A stretch of DNA of 64,000 bases from Dendrocalamus latiflorus (Eukaryota > Streptophyta > Magnoliopsida > Poales > Poaceae). Below, piece after piece: positions 45,801 through 57,430 of the stretch. Numbering within the stretch: position 1 is the stretch's first letter; each line of letters starts with the position of its first letter. Position numbers and translations under genes: made by a program. A model generated the notes under the pieces. It was not told the origin of the DNA, made no database searches, and saw nothing but the letters and a program-made list of their open reading frames with translations. The stretch is taken from assembly GCA_017311315.1 (NCBI GenBank), contig CM029654.1, positions 21,473,879 through 21,537,878 of the forward strand. The letters are read 5' to 3'.

Positions 45801-48800
45801 TTGTTTATGGACAGTACCCTCCCTCTTTTCATGATTATGAGCCAGGAGAGGCGTGCACCTTGGCAGTGGACCAAGAACTCCAGGACCATGACTTGTTTCT
45901 GTCGGATGTTCGTGGTCATTTACAACATGTTCAAGAATTTTATAAAAAGTTCTATGACCGCAAGCATCGCAGTGTCCACTTTGTTGTGGGGGATTTTGTG
46001 TGGCTGAGGCTTCATCATAGGGCGGCGACCACATTGCCGGGCACACGGCATGGGAAGCTCGGACCTAAGTAATATGGACCGTATCGCATCCTCTCCAAGA
46101 TCAACGAGGCTGCCAAAATCAGCACGTTTACATGATGTCTTCCATGTTAATCCACTCAAGAAGTTTGAGGGGATTCCGCTAGAAGCTCAGCCGCCATTGC
46201 CACCTGTTCTCCATGGTCGGGTCATTCTGATGCCAACCAAGGTGCTACGTGCCAGACTGGCTAGAGACAAGTGGCAAATTCCCGTTCAATGGGAAGGTCT
46301 CCAAGCGGCTGATGCATCATGGGAAGATGTGACTACTTTTCGGGAATCTTATCCCTCTTTTCAGCTCGAGGACAAGCTGTTTGTCAACCGGGGGGGGGGG
46401 GGGGGGGGATGCCACCTAGCCGGCCCTAGAGGCGGCAGATTAGTGTTTCTAATTAGTAAGTTTGCAATTAGGAAGGTTTAGATATACCTTTCCTTAGATA
46501 AGATCCTTAAGATCAGATTTGATTGGATCCTCAAGATCCTTTCCTTTTAATTAGATTTGATCTGTTAGGCCTTCTCTATTTAAGGGAGAAGTTGTCACAT
46601 GAATAAAGCAAGCAAAGGATTAGGTGACTAACTTGATCCCTTGCGCCTCCTTCACCTCCCACCTCTCATCTGGTGCAGTTGGGGTTCCTTCCCTAGCTGC
46701 ACATTCACCATGGCGCCTAAGCGCAATCCACACTCCCCCGCTTTAATCCTTTCCTACTGTCTTCGCTCCCAACGCCCATCACTTGACACCGTGGAACACA
46801 TTAGTTTTAAGGAAGTGGATTCTTTTATTTCTGGTTGTCACGAGATCTGCACATTTGCAAATTTGTGAATAAATGAAACATGACAAAAGCTTGTTAAAGA
46901 AATTTATATATTCCTTGTTGCTTTTGATCAATTTCATATGAGAAGAGTTTGGAAACAGTCATATGAGAAAGGGTAAAATGGGTCGTTGTGAACCTTCTCA
47001 TGTTAGTGTTTGCAGTTGTTGAAAACCTTCTTAAGTTAGTGCTTGCAAACACACAATATTAAATTTGATACAGAACTGTATTAAACTATGCCAGCTTGAC
47101 ATGTTAGTATACATAGAACAAATTATACTGTTCGATTGGAGTTTTTGGCCTACGTGTAAATTGAAATTGAGCAATTTTCAAATGGAAGTTCATTGTTAAT
47201 GCTGCTTCTTGCGGTTGTGTGCATTGGCCTAAGAAAATGCTTTAATGATAAATTCATCCTCGTTAGGACATTAGGGTTGGCTAGAAATTTAATAATCATA
47301 TGAATTACTGCAATTGGAGTATTGGACAGTATGCATGCCAATTATTTACAGCTCATGAACTCTGAAATCCATTTCAAGCATCTAGAATGCTACAATCAAC
47401 TTATGGAAATTCGTACATACAAACAAGTTAGGCAATTAAATCATCTGAAATTTTTTATAGAGTTGTCATAGGACGAGTCTTTGACCGTAGTTTCCAGGTT
47501 AAAGCTTCAGAACTCTTTGTGGTATTGGCTTCATGCTTGATTCACAGGTTGTACCTATATATGTTTGTTTGAAGCAATTAATGTTCTGGTTGATTGATTA
47601 CCTTGTGCAACTCTTAGTTCCATTCCTCCTACTAAATTAAACTATGGTAAATTGGGTAAGTTTATCCTGAGATTCTAGAATAACAGTTATTTGTTTGACA
47701 AGAATATCTTCCTACAACAACACTAATTTAGAGATGGATGGAGTATTTCAATTCTTACCACTCATATTTTGTGTTTTGTTCTATGTTTCTTATGCCTAAC
47801 TTAACCTGTGTCTGCAGGCTGCTACAGTTTCATCTTTCTCAAGGTTGACTGTACAAGATTTAAGGAAACTTATTCCTCCTGAGTTCTATCCATCATGGGT
47901 TTCTTTCACACAAAAGCAAAAGTTGAGTTTTTTTGTTCCTTAATGTTTGCTTACACTTTGACCTTGGTGTTGTCCAATGTTGTTTATACTGATACTTTTC
48001 TCTTTTTACTTTGTACAGCTTAAATGGCTGAATCAAGAATTGGTAAAAATCTGGCCATTTGTCAATGAGGTGCTAATATTTCCTGCATCATTCTAGTATT
48101 CCATATTTTTTATGCTAGATACTGAGTTCTCTTAACGCGTTTCTTGAACAAATTAGTTATGGATAGTTGAAGTTACTTAGGAAGACAAGTGTGGTTGTTG
48201 TAGGCTGCATCAGAGCTGATAAAAACTTCTGTGGAGCCTGTTTTTGAACAGTACAAGTCATTCATTTTGGCTTCCCTCCATTTCTCAAAGTTGACACTTG
48301 GTACTGTTGCCCCTCAGTTTACAGGTAGGACCTCTTTGCAGACATCCAGATGTTTTTACAGATTTGTTGCTTGATCAATGGCTTTTCTTATTGCACTCAT
48401 ATAGTATCTGTGGTATATACTGATATACTTTGCAATTATAAGTCATTTTAGCTTTGTGCACAAGAATCAAGGAGTACATGAGATGACTTTGGTCCCTTCA
48501 ATTATTCCCAATCGTATTAGTCTTTTTTCCAAAAAACATAATTAATTTTCTTTCATATTCCCCTGTCACCATGTAAATATTAGTTGCAACACTTACAATA
48601 ACATTTACTAAACAATGGTATAATAGGAAGGTGTAAAATATGCCTTTTAGAACAACTTATATTTAGAGAAACGTTCAAATGTTTGAAACGAACTACATTT
48701 ACAATCGGAGGAAGTTTAAGTTATTTCTTTGTGCCTTTTCCATGGTTTTCATTGAATTTCAGACTTTAGTGCTATCATGCATTTGGGGTCTGTAGCTACA

Positions 48801-51800
48801 CAGGGCTGGCAGCAAGAATGCTCAATCAGAATATCAACAACCAGCTGGGCAGCTAGCAATTATTTTGTTTGTTGTATCAGACACAAACAGTTAGTTCGAT
48901 GTGGTTAAGTTGTTGGGATGATAAGTTAATAACAGTAAGTTAGCAAGCATGGCTATTAAAGTCTTCTTTGGACCCTTGAACTTAAGCAACAAAAAAAGTT
49001 ATTAGTCTTCCCCCATTCTCCTCCCTCATCTTAGGGCTTAGGCTAGCCAAGTCAGCATGGCGGGACAAGGAGCATCTTGCATGAAGGGTGCGGGCAGTTG
49101 TTTGCTCCTTATAGTTGTATTCTATCTCTATGCTCCTATACTAACTCAGGCACATGACAGATCGTTACTTTAAATAATTTCCTCTTCAATACGAACCTGT
49201 GTTTCCACTTGATGTATTTTCTTGGTATAACTGGTTCTGTAGAACTTTAGTTGCTGGGTGAACAATGACTGTAGAGCTCCTTTCCTCTTTTAGCTAATAC
49301 TTGCATTTATGTCATATACTATCTACAACAAGGTCTCTTCTGTTTGCAATGTTCAACTGTGTCACAAGGACACTCATGTCCAGTAAAAGAAGTTGTCTGT
49401 GTATCTGTGTTAAGCACACCATAATGCGTATCAAGTTCACAAGGGCGCTGTCCTTAGGGGAGTGGATGGGGTTGCTGCTAGATAAATGTTGGAAGAGGAA
49501 GGAATAAGTAGAATGGTGGCATTACCTTGTACTGAATAGAAGGAGATGTGGCTGGAGGTGAAACAAGAGGGGTTGGCTTGTCATTGGTGTGAGATACGTG
49601 ATGTTGTGAGGAGGAGATGGTGTGACCAATTGTGATTATGAATTTAACAAAACAACAATTAGGTGACTCAAGTCGATAGTTTGTGTAACACTGAAGCAAT
49701 AATGTGCTCACTCTTGTCATGTTGCATAAGGCTATGGGCATTGTTGAGTGTTTTTCTTTTCTATAAAAGAGCATGATAAGATCTTACAATAAACATCATT
49801 CAATAATAGCTGGCGTGAGCTTTACATGCACTCTCAACCAAAGCTCTGTACTCAGCTTTTACGCATGACCAGGCCAGAATACCCTGTCTGCTGTTGCATC
49901 ATGACCTGGCCAAAACTAAAGAACATGCTTGTGTCAAATCATTTCAGATAGTGAACAAGGAACAAATTTGTTTTCTATTGACGATTTGCTCTCTCTATCA
50001 GAATATGTTAAGATTGTTTTGAGTTTCCGTACAATGAATCATCCTTTTAATTTGTTGATTATTTTAACAAAATGATCTTTTCAGGAGTTTCGATCCTGGA
50101 CAGTGATAGTTCTGGTACCACTATGGAGCTTGAGTTGCAGTGGGATGGTAATCCCAACATAGTACTTGACATCCAAACAACACTTGGAATTTCACTTCCT
50201 GTACAGGTAATTCACAATTGTTGCATTGTGAATTAAAACAAACATGGGTATATAGAACACTGCAGTATAAAACATAATGCTAATGGCCTACTGTGGAGTA
50301 TACTTATTTTCTGTCAAGAAAAAATATGTAACAGTTATACTTGTGCCTAGCATACGCACTTTGAAGAAATTCAATTTTCTTATAATTAGAACCTTTCTCT
50401 AAGCCTTTCCATCTTTAGGTGAAAAATATTGGATTCACAGGAGTACTTCGGCTAGTCTTTAAGCCTCTGGTTGCTGAATTCCCCTGCTTTGGAGCTGTTT
50501 GTTGCTCTTTGAGAGAGAAGGTACCACAGTTTCTTTTGATCTTGGAAATGATCATAGTTGTGCATGATTGTCATTAATTTGATTGTAGAGCAAGATGGAT
50601 TTTACCCTCAAGGTTGTTGGTGGCGAAATGACAGCAATTCCTGGAATTTCTGATGCAATTGAGGTTTGGTAACCCCTACATTATCAGCTAACACTTTTAA
50701 TATATATTTTTTTGCACAAATTACATTTTTAAAACAATTCAGGGAACAATCCGTGATACCATTGAGGATACACTGACGTGGCCTAATCGCATAATTGTTC
50801 CCATTGTGCCAGGAGATTATAGGTAATTCATAGCTTTGATGATTTGCGAGTACAATTGTATGTCTCATCTTGGGAGTAGTGACAGTATGCCTTCTCTTTT
50901 TAGTGACTTGGAGCTCAGACCTGTTGGATTATTAGAAGTAAAACTTGTGGAAGCTAGGGACTTGACAAACAAGGATCTTGTCGGAAAGTCTGACCCTTTT
51001 GCTGTGATATACATTAGGCCATTGCATGAGAAAACGAAGAGAAGCAAAACAATAGTAAGTGAGATGCATTCATCTAATCGAATCAGTTAAACTACATCCT
51101 TATATTTATTCTGATGCAGAATAATGATTTGAACCCCATCTGGAATGAGCACTACGAATTTGTGGTCGAGGACACATCTACCCAGCATCTGACTGTGAAA
51201 ATTTATGATGATGAAGGGCTCCAGCCATCAGAGATTATTGGTTGTGCTCGAGTAGACTTAGCAGACCTCCAGCCTGGGAAGGTGAAAGATGTTTGGTTGG
51301 ACCTTGTGAAAGACCTGGAAATTCAACGGGATAAGAAACCTCGTGGTCAGGTCAGTTGGTGCACTTTTGAGCATAGCTTTTATTCTCCAGATATAGGTTA
51401 TTAATATATGTGTTAAAACCATAAAATTGGCTCTGTAGTCTGTACCATTACGGTTTCATGGCATTTGCTATTAATTTATGACTGTGCTGAGAACTACTAT
51501 GATTCTCTGTAAGATTTGCTAAGTAACACTAATGCCACTTTTGCATTTTAAAAAAAATTAGTGTGAGATTTTATGTGAGATGTTAATAATAACCAAGTCC
51601 AGTCAAGGCATCAAACCATGTTTTGGCTAGCCTCTTTCTTTGTTACCCCTGGCAACCTTCGGTGCCTTCTCTTACCTGACAGCTAGCTGTATGAGTGCTG
51701 CGGCCTCTGGTCATGTCGTGGCCGACATCAGTAACATCTGGCTGTCTTGGTCCGCTGTCTCGCCTTCTCCGGCTTCTGCTCAAAGCAGACCTCGCCACCT

Positions 51801-54800
51801 GGCAAATCTGTTCTTCCTTCTATCCGGATGGTAGCTACTGCCTTGCTTGATGACAACGCCCGGAGCATTGGGTGCCACCTTCAGCCTGATCTATTGTCTC
51901 TCCACCCTTGGTTTGATTCAAACTTTGTTGTCAGGAAGATATTTTCTTCCTCTTTGCCAGCCAACCCCCACTGTACGCCGTCAGCCAACTGTCAATGTGT
52001 GCCGTCACCTTGATTAGAAAACCCTCCTCGGTGACATTCTTGCCTTCCAACTATTCCTCAACCGTCGCAGTTCCTCTTTGTCAGTCATCACCATGCTACC
52101 ACTGACCTTAATCCTTGACTCCCTTAACCTAGCTTTGCCCCTTGGCCCTCTCTGACTGGTTCCATGGAAAACTGCTGCTGAACGAGAGGGGAGGTGGAGC
52201 AGATTTTGAGGATAACCACTTTGAGTGGATTTTGACTGGTCCAGTCATGCTAAGGGTAGTTTGGCCATTTTGAGGATAACCGCTTGGTCCGCTCCGCAAA
52301 TTTTGAAATATTGCTTGTTTAATGCCTGAACTGGCAGGAATGGTACTTACCACAATGAGCATCTGTAACGGCAAGTGGCTAGTGGCGTTCTCTTAATAAT
52401 ACAGAGCCAGTTTTGCCGTTATATTTTTGGCCAAAGAAAATTTACTACAAAATTAGAGTGATTCTTAAAGTAGGAATGGTTATCAGAGCTTAATTATTCC
52501 TCACATTATTTTTTGCTATATTTGTGTACTTGTTAGTTTCTTTTTACTCAATACCTTTAGTATTCCAGTGAATAAAGCAGCTTAGCTACTTCTCGTGAAT
52601 CTTGTAATTTTGAGAGCATTATTCTCATATAGTAAGTTGATAACCAAGAGTCAAATAAATGAATAATAATTATGCATCTTTCGCTTTACTTCTCTTTGCC
52701 AATCAATGCTGACCTCATAGTACCAGGCGATTGCTATGGAGATAAACCCGTAAACTGTGGTGTTAAAGAGTGGACCATTTAATCTCTTTATTCTGTGATT
52801 TTATGATGATGGAAATATTTCAGTTAATAGTTGCTGTTCCTTTGTCTATGTTTCATCCATCATTGAATAAAACTGATATGGGACATTACTAAGTATATCA
52901 TGGCACTAGTGCTCTTCAATATCATATCTAGCAGAGATGCTAATGATTTGTTCGCTCCTCACTTCCTCAGGTCCACCTGGAGCTCCTGTACTACCCTTTT
53001 GGTAAACATGAAGGGGTCTCCAATCCTTTTGCTAATCAGGTCCAGTTAACTTGTTTGGAGAAGGTCCTCAAGACCGAGTCTAATGGATTTGATGTAACCC
53101 AGAGGAAAAATATTATTATGAGAGGTGTCCTGTCAGTTACTGTTATATCTGCAGAGGACTTGCCTCCAATGGATGTGATGGGGAAGGCTGACCCCTTTGT
53201 CGTCCTGTACCTGAAGAAGGGAGAAACTAAAAAGAAGACCAGGGTTACTCTCTGTCTCCATCTGGAGTTCTGTTTCACTATATTATTTTTCTACACTCAT
53301 GATTCAATACATTTGCAGGTTGTGACTGAGTCACTGAATCCAATATGGAATCAAACATTTGATTTTGTAGTAGAAGATGCCCTGCATGATTTGCTCATGG
53401 TGGAAGTATGGGACCATGATACATTTGGAAAGGTGCTTTCTTTAATTTTTTGCACACTGTTTCTTTTAAATTCCCTGTTTTGACTATTTTTTGGCTTTGA
53501 GATTGTTCTACTCATGTTATCACTCTGCTGATTATTTCAGCATTAACCATTATAACTTCAAATTTTGATGGTCTAGATCAGATAGGTCTGTTTGTGTAAT
53601 TTGATACACATCATGTGCATTGCCATAGCACGTGTTGTAGAACTGATTTTTCATGTTGATCATTTGACAAAATTGCATCTTGTTCTGTGATATAAAAAGA
53701 GTTCAAAAACTGTGGGATAGGCTACATCATATAATACGTGTAACTCTTCTCCCTTATCTTTTTTTTTCTCGAACACGCAGGAGAACTGCGCATCATTATA
53801 TTAAAAAGAAAACAATAAGGAGTCTAGACGACTCATACAATCCCTTGGAGAACTGCGCATCATTATATTAAAAAGAAAACAATAAGGAGTCTAGACGACT
53901 CGTACAACCCCTAAAGGGAGAGGAAAAAACAACAACAAAAGGCCATCAATGCGAAATCCCACGGAGCCCTTTGGTTCCTGCCATACACCACAAACTGGCC
54001 TCATCTCTAATATCCTGCATGATAGCGTTATGGTTAGGTGAAGCCCCCTCAAAAACATAACCATTTCTATGCTTCCAAATCCACCATGCCACCAACACGA
54101 CCAAAGAGTTGAAACCCTTGTGAATAACCTTGGGAACCCACTGTAAAGCTTGATGCAATCAATCTGTAAAGATGCAGTCATCCACATCCGGAGCTAAGTG
54201 CTGCAGCCCAATCTGAGATAACACTGAAAACCACACACTCCTTGCAAACACACAAGTAGTGAGCAAGTACTGCATATTCTCCTCCTCCTGATCACACAGT
54301 GAGCAACGCTCTGGGTGATCTAATCCACGACAGGCCAAACGATCGGCTATCTAGTAACGATTTAAAGAGGCCAACCAAACAAAGAACTTGCATCGAGGTG
54401 GAGCCCAAGTTTTCCAAATTGCCTTCCACGGTTCAAACTCCATAGAACCCTCTAGAAAACGGTGGTAGGCTGATTTGGTTGAGAATTCGCCAGAGGGAGA
54501 TGGTATCCATATATGTTCCTCTACTCCGGGAGTGAGTTCAAACCCGGTTAAGATGTCCCAAAGATAAAGATATTCTGATAGAAAACTCACTTGACCACCC
54601 GCTTGCAATGTCACGAATCCAAGTACCATCTGCCAGCGCCTCCTGTATAGTCCTTCGATTAGCAATTCTTTTTGGCACATGTTTACAGAGAGCAGGTGCA
54701 AGATCATGTAAGGATTGTCCATGCAGCCATTTGTCACTCCAAAAAAGTGTTCTACTGCCGTCCCCCACAATAGATAAGATTGAAATAGAGAACATTGGTC

Positions 54801-56132
54801 CTGACATTGCATGGAACTCTTGCAAGGGAACTCTTGCACCTTGCATGGAAAGAAGGTTTGCACAACTTCAATATCTTGGTCCTGACATTGGATCGGGCTC
54901 ACAGAACATTTAGTGATGTTAGTGACCAACCCTGATGCCTCACCAAAAACCCGAAGAATCTCCTTGATCAAAGCCAAATCATCCAAACAAGGTCTTAGGA
55001 AGAGGATTACATCGTCAGCATAAAGAGAGACTCGCTGACTCGAACCTTACGAGAGTAGGGGCTGTAAAAGGCCAATGTCACTTGCTTTATTGATCAAAGC
55101 ATTAAGCACATCCATGACTATAATGAAAAGCATTGGAGATAGAGGGTCTCCTTGCCGCAGCCCCCATTGATGTTGAATCAGATCTCCTAGCACCCCATTT
55201 ACTAAAACTCGAGTTGTAGAAGTTCTCAATAGCTTAGAAATTAAATTGCACCAAACTGGACCAAAACCCAAATATCTCAAAACCTGCAGCAAGAAAGACC
55301 AAGACACCGAATCAAAAGCCTTTGATATGTCCAACTTGAGTAGAATTCTTGGTTCCTTCTGTCTATGCAGCAGCTTGACTGTTTGATGCACCAAAAGAAA
55401 GTTGTCATGGATGCATCGTCCTTTAACAAAAGCACTTTGGTTGGGGGACACCAGCACCTTTAGCTTGGGAGCCAACCTGTTGGCTAACAATTTGGTGACA
55501 AGTTTAGCAAAGTTGTGCACTAGGCTTATAGGTCGGTAGTCCTTGATTTCCACAGCCTCCGGCGTCTTTGGCAGTAGAGTGATGTATGCTGCATTGAGAA
55601 GAAACAACCTACGGACATCCCCCTGCAATAATCGGCTTAGGGCAGCCAGAAGGTCCACTTTAATTATATTCCAGCAGGCTTGTTATCTTAATCTGAACTG
55701 TGGAAGTATTCTTTGTAAATATGCAACAATGACCAGGTCCATGCTTAGTGACTGATTATACTAGTCGTAGATTTATTGGTGGTGATATCTCATCACTTTT
55801 GCTGGTACATTTTGGTCCAATCAGCACTCCAATGTGAAAATTTTGACCTAACTAGTATAGTTTCTTTGACGGGATATCTAGTATGGTTTAATATAGATCC
55901 TGTAAGCTCAAACCTGGTGTCTGGTTCTGTTATTGTGAGTTTGTTGCACTAACTTTATCTATTCAAATTGCAGGATTACATAGGGAGATGCATCTTGACA
56001 CTTACAAAAGTAATACTTGAAGGTGAGTTCCAAGATACATTTGTGTTGCAAGGTGCTAAATCTGGTAAGCTGAACTTGCACTTCAAGTGGACGCCGCAGC
56101 CGATTTACCGTGATCGTGATCGGCACGAGTGA
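42876..56132 (+). CDS. SYT4/SYT5: Plant synaptotagmin (SMP plus two C2 domains), SYT4/SYT5-like, 13 exons
   Basis: Membrane-tethering protein; plant synaptotagmins bridge ER and plasma membrane and bind lipids and calcium. Exons: 42876-42980, 47818-47922, 48019-48069, 48204-48324, 50085-50206, 50419-50520, 50589-50663, 50743-50822, 50904-51054, 51120-51350, 52971-53243, 53319-53432, 55974-56132; about 562 residues, usual for the family. Residues 3-24 are a hydrophobic anchor; about 65-250 form the SMP lipid-binding domain; C2A about 258-375 (KDLVGKSDPF, YDDEG); C2B about 432-545 (MDVMGKADPF, WDHDTFGKD, keeping the calcium-binding aspartates). Exon joins use GT-AG, except that exon 2 ends AAAG followed by TTGAG: one G fewer than the frame needs. 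If not a sequence error, normal splicing would shift frame and truncate the protein. Arabidopsis SYT4 and SYT5 are the nearest relatives by architecture; I cannot choose between them. Confidence 0.9.
43596..43742. mobile_element. Hairpin MITE in intron 1
   Basis: About 147 bp. The left TTGGATCATATACCC and, on the minus strand at the right end, TTGATCATATACCC form inverted ends, and the pairing extends through GAAATTGAGGATTTACCCTCC. Noncoding. Superfamily uncertain because the target duplication is not clear. Confidence 0.7.
44004..44352. mobile_element. Tourist/PIF-Harbinger MITE, mPing-like ends, TTA target duplication
   Basis: Ends GGCCAGTCTCAGTGGAGG and minus strand GGCCAGTCTCAGTAGGGG are flanked by TTA (44001-44003 and 44353-44355). 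The rice Ping/mPing terminal repeat begins GGCCAGTCACAATGG, so the ends are closely similar in form. It lies in intron 1 of the synaptotagmin gene. A smaller hairpin with TTTGCCAC/GTGGCAAA ends (about 44103-44232) appears to be nested inside. Confidence 0.85.
44461..44690. mobile_element. MITE in intron 1, 230 bp, TAA target duplication
   Basis: Ends GGCCCCGTTTGGCAGAGCTC and minus strand GGCCTCGTTTGACACAGCTC are flanked by TAA (44458-44460 and 44691-44693). Noncoding, PIF/Harbinger-type by duplication. It shares the GGCC-GTTTGG style with the MITE at 37700 but not its interior. Confidence 0.8.
44853..44925. repeat. Short inverted repeat next to gypsy insertion
   Basis: CGTATTGGCTTCTG and the inverted AAAAGCCAATACG face each other over a short loop (about 44870-44901). 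It is probably the end of another MITE cut by the gypsy fragment that begins near 44930. Confidence 0.5.
45126..46480 (+). pseudogene. Gypsy integrase with chromodomain, frameshifted
   Basis: HPHLAVLAAVHDGPH-like zinc region and CIVCQRNK (about 45170-45320), DISMDFIEGLPK (first Asp, 45390), a frameshift near 45490-45620 that destroys the second Asp segment, then HPQSDGQSEVVNK (Glu, about 45635-45675). The C-terminal part continues to a stop near 46070, then in another frame VFHVNPLKKF and a chromodomain with PVQWEGLQAADASWEDV (about 46290-46330). Chromodomains of this kind direct chromovirus insertion to chromatin marks. The W-E-D-V and FQLEDKLF ending resembles the Reina clade. Not functional because of the shifts. 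Confidence 0.75.
46390..46408 (+). promoter_or_regulatory. Expanded G-tract acting as polypurine tract
   Basis: A run of 19 G directly precedes the LTR start TGCCACCTAG (46410). Its position marks it as the polypurine tract; such length suggests slippage during copying or sequencing. Confidence 0.6.
46410..46668 (+). repeat. Reina-like LTR, 259 bp
   Basis: Starts TGCCACCTAGCCGG, contains CTCTATTTAAGGG (about 46576-46588, TATA region) and GAATAAAGC (46601, polyadenylation-like), and ends CTCTCA. Two bases later TGGTGCAG begins, where a primer site is expected. Its short length is usual for this clade. Confidence 0.6.
51351..52970 (+). other. Intron 10 of the synaptotagmin gene
   Basis: 1.6-kb intron. 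A C/T-rich stretch (51600-52150) and a repeated TTTTGAGGATAACC word (52204 and 52269) hint at old repeat DNA, but no element can be bounded and the short frames are not genes. Confidence 0.6.
53783..53917. repeat. 66-bp tandem duplication in the LINE 3' end
   Basis: GGAGAACTGCGCATCATTAT to about CAATCCCTT (53783-53847) is repeated almost exactly at 53849-53917, with one or two changes. Confidence 0.85.
53940..55658 (-). pseudogene. LINE ORF2: reverse transcriptase and zf-RVT, few breaks
   Basis: Reverse transcriptase that copies LINE RNA at the target site. On the minus strand, one frame shows LLPKTPEAVEIKDYRPISLV, LANRLAPKLKVLVSPNQSAF, LLKLDISKAFDSVSW (first catalytic Asp) and GLRQGDPLSPMLFIIVMD (55658-55047). 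After a single in-frame TAA (55047-55049) it continues with RVSLYADDVILFL (catalytic YADD) and GEASGLVTNITKCSVSP. The zf-RVT segment APPRCKFFVWLASLNRY ends at a stop (54348-54350) where Trp is expected. C-terminal pieces, including WWIWKHRNGYVFEG, follow to about 53940. Few disabling changes indicate a fairly recent insertion. The N-terminal endonuclease is missing. Confidence 0.85.
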
Positions 56133-56300
56133 AAAACTGTATAGATACTTCACGACAAGCAGATAAATTGCTTCTTCGCCTACGATGTTTGTACACTAGC
56201 ATATCTGTATACGAATCCGCATGTCTTGTAGCCACACGATGCAACAGAATAAAAGGATAAATTATCTGGAGTTTCTTCTTGTAACAATATTAAGAATATC
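56133..56300 (+). terminator. Synaptotagmin 3' untranslated region with polyadenylation signal
   Basis: After the stop at 56130-56132, AATAAA at 56248-56253 is the likely near-upstream polyadenylation element, about 115 bp downstream. The cleavage site is not visible. Confidence 0.6.
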
Positions 56301-57430
56301 CTTGGTTCAATATCCTTGAACAATAGGCAATCGTGTTCAGCTGAGATTTGAATTTACGAAAGTTCACAAGTTTTTAGATTTGCTGTCTGTGGGCAGCGGT
56401 CTGACCAGCCTACAGAGGTGGTTTGACCGCTGTCCAGGGGTGGTCTAACCGGCCAAGGTGACAGTGTGACTGGATTTTGAGGGTGATTATACTTTCAGTG
56501 CGGTGCGGTGCGACCAATTTTTAGTTGGCGGTTGGTTTATTTCAGAGAGGTGCTTGTGTATGAGAATTCGGAGCGATCGAATCGGACAACGGGTGGTGGT
56601 TCGACCAGAGGTGGCCAAGTGGTCAGACCGGTATGGGTGCTACGGTTTGATCGGCTCCTCTGTTACCTAGGTTTGACCAGTTGCCTGGCGTGGTTGGACC
56701 GATCGATCGTACCGGCTATATCTGAAAATATCTTAGGGGTTTTGGATTTTTGTGGGAAATGATAATGGATTGAGTTTTAAAGTCCTAGGTCATTGCTTTT
56801 ATGGTGTATGAAATATGTTTGGATTAACGTAAATCAAGTTGTGAAAAACTTGTGCTTGGAAACAATTTCTTTGTCTTTGATATGTAGGAAGCTTAGGCAA
56901 CTATGATTGAAGCCGTGGACTAGGACTAGGCTCGGGATGAGCTGAAGTATGGTCAAGGACGCCAGGTGGGATTATTAGGCTCAAGCAAGACACATGGAAG
57001 ATAAGGGATGTTGAAAAGAAGGTTTAGGCAATGATTTATTGGATGGTGCGGTTGGCGCAAGTGAGACGTGATCGGGGGAGGAGGGACCGACACGAAGCAT
57101 ACATAAGTCATATGTGAGTGTAAAACTTGGTATGTGTAGGGTTAACGGGTTTTCTCGATTGTACTAATGGATAGTATCTATTAGGGTTATATAATGTATG
57201 AGAAAAACCCTAATAGATACTATCCATGTGGAGTAACCGATAATGTATGAGCGTAACCAAGAGTAAGGGAGTACACAAACGGCTGTAGGTGGAGCTTGGA
57301 CAGTTATGTGGATATCCTATGCAATCTGATATTCAAGGTATTGTAAAGCTAAGTAATGGTCCAAGCTAGAGTATCTTGCCTATGTGCTGATCAATTGGTT
57401 TAAACGAAGTGTATGAACGCACACGCAACG
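56301..57430. repeat. LTR-type repeat with degenerate GGTCTGACC motifs
   Basis: GGTCTGACCAG, GGTTTGACCG and GGTCTAACCGG words (56398-56460, 56600-56720) recall the LTR family at 20815 and 39419 but without collinear match over length. No ends or target duplication found. No gene seen. Confidence 0.45.
57175..57227. repeat. Perfect inverted repeat, about 22-bp stem
   Basis: ATGGATAGTATCTATTAGGG and its exact complement flank a loop of about 15-17 bp containing TATAATGTATGAG. On RNA it would form a strong hairpin. No U-run follows, so it is not an obvious terminator. Confidence 0.85.

Larger units (their letters stand above)
44930..46868 (+). mobile_element. Reina-like chromovirus fragment in intron 1 with order pol-LTR-gag
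   Basis: The fragment starts in the RNase H tail (GHLNVVADALSRK), continues through a broken integrase and a chromodomain, then a G-tract, a 259-bp LTR (46410-46668), a possible primer site (46671 onward) and the start of a gag-like frame (MAPKRNPHSP, ATG 46710). An LTR followed by leader and gag, rather than by host DNA, indicates a tandem arrangement of two element copies sharing one LTR, both later truncated. It lies inside the 4.8-kb first intron and would be spliced out. Confidence 0.7.
53757..55690 (-). mobile_element. 5'-truncated LINE (L1-type) in intron 12, antisense to the gene
   Basis: The 3' end on the minus strand finishes with an A run (T-run 53759-53767) just after the tandem-duplicated 3' untranslated end. 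The coding part (55658 to about 53940) is ORF2. The 5' end stops near 55690 without ORF1 or endonuclease, as expected for target-primed insertion with early stop. Possible target words (TTATCTT) on both sides are too weak to claim. Being in an intron and antisense, it should be spliced out. Confidence 0.8.
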
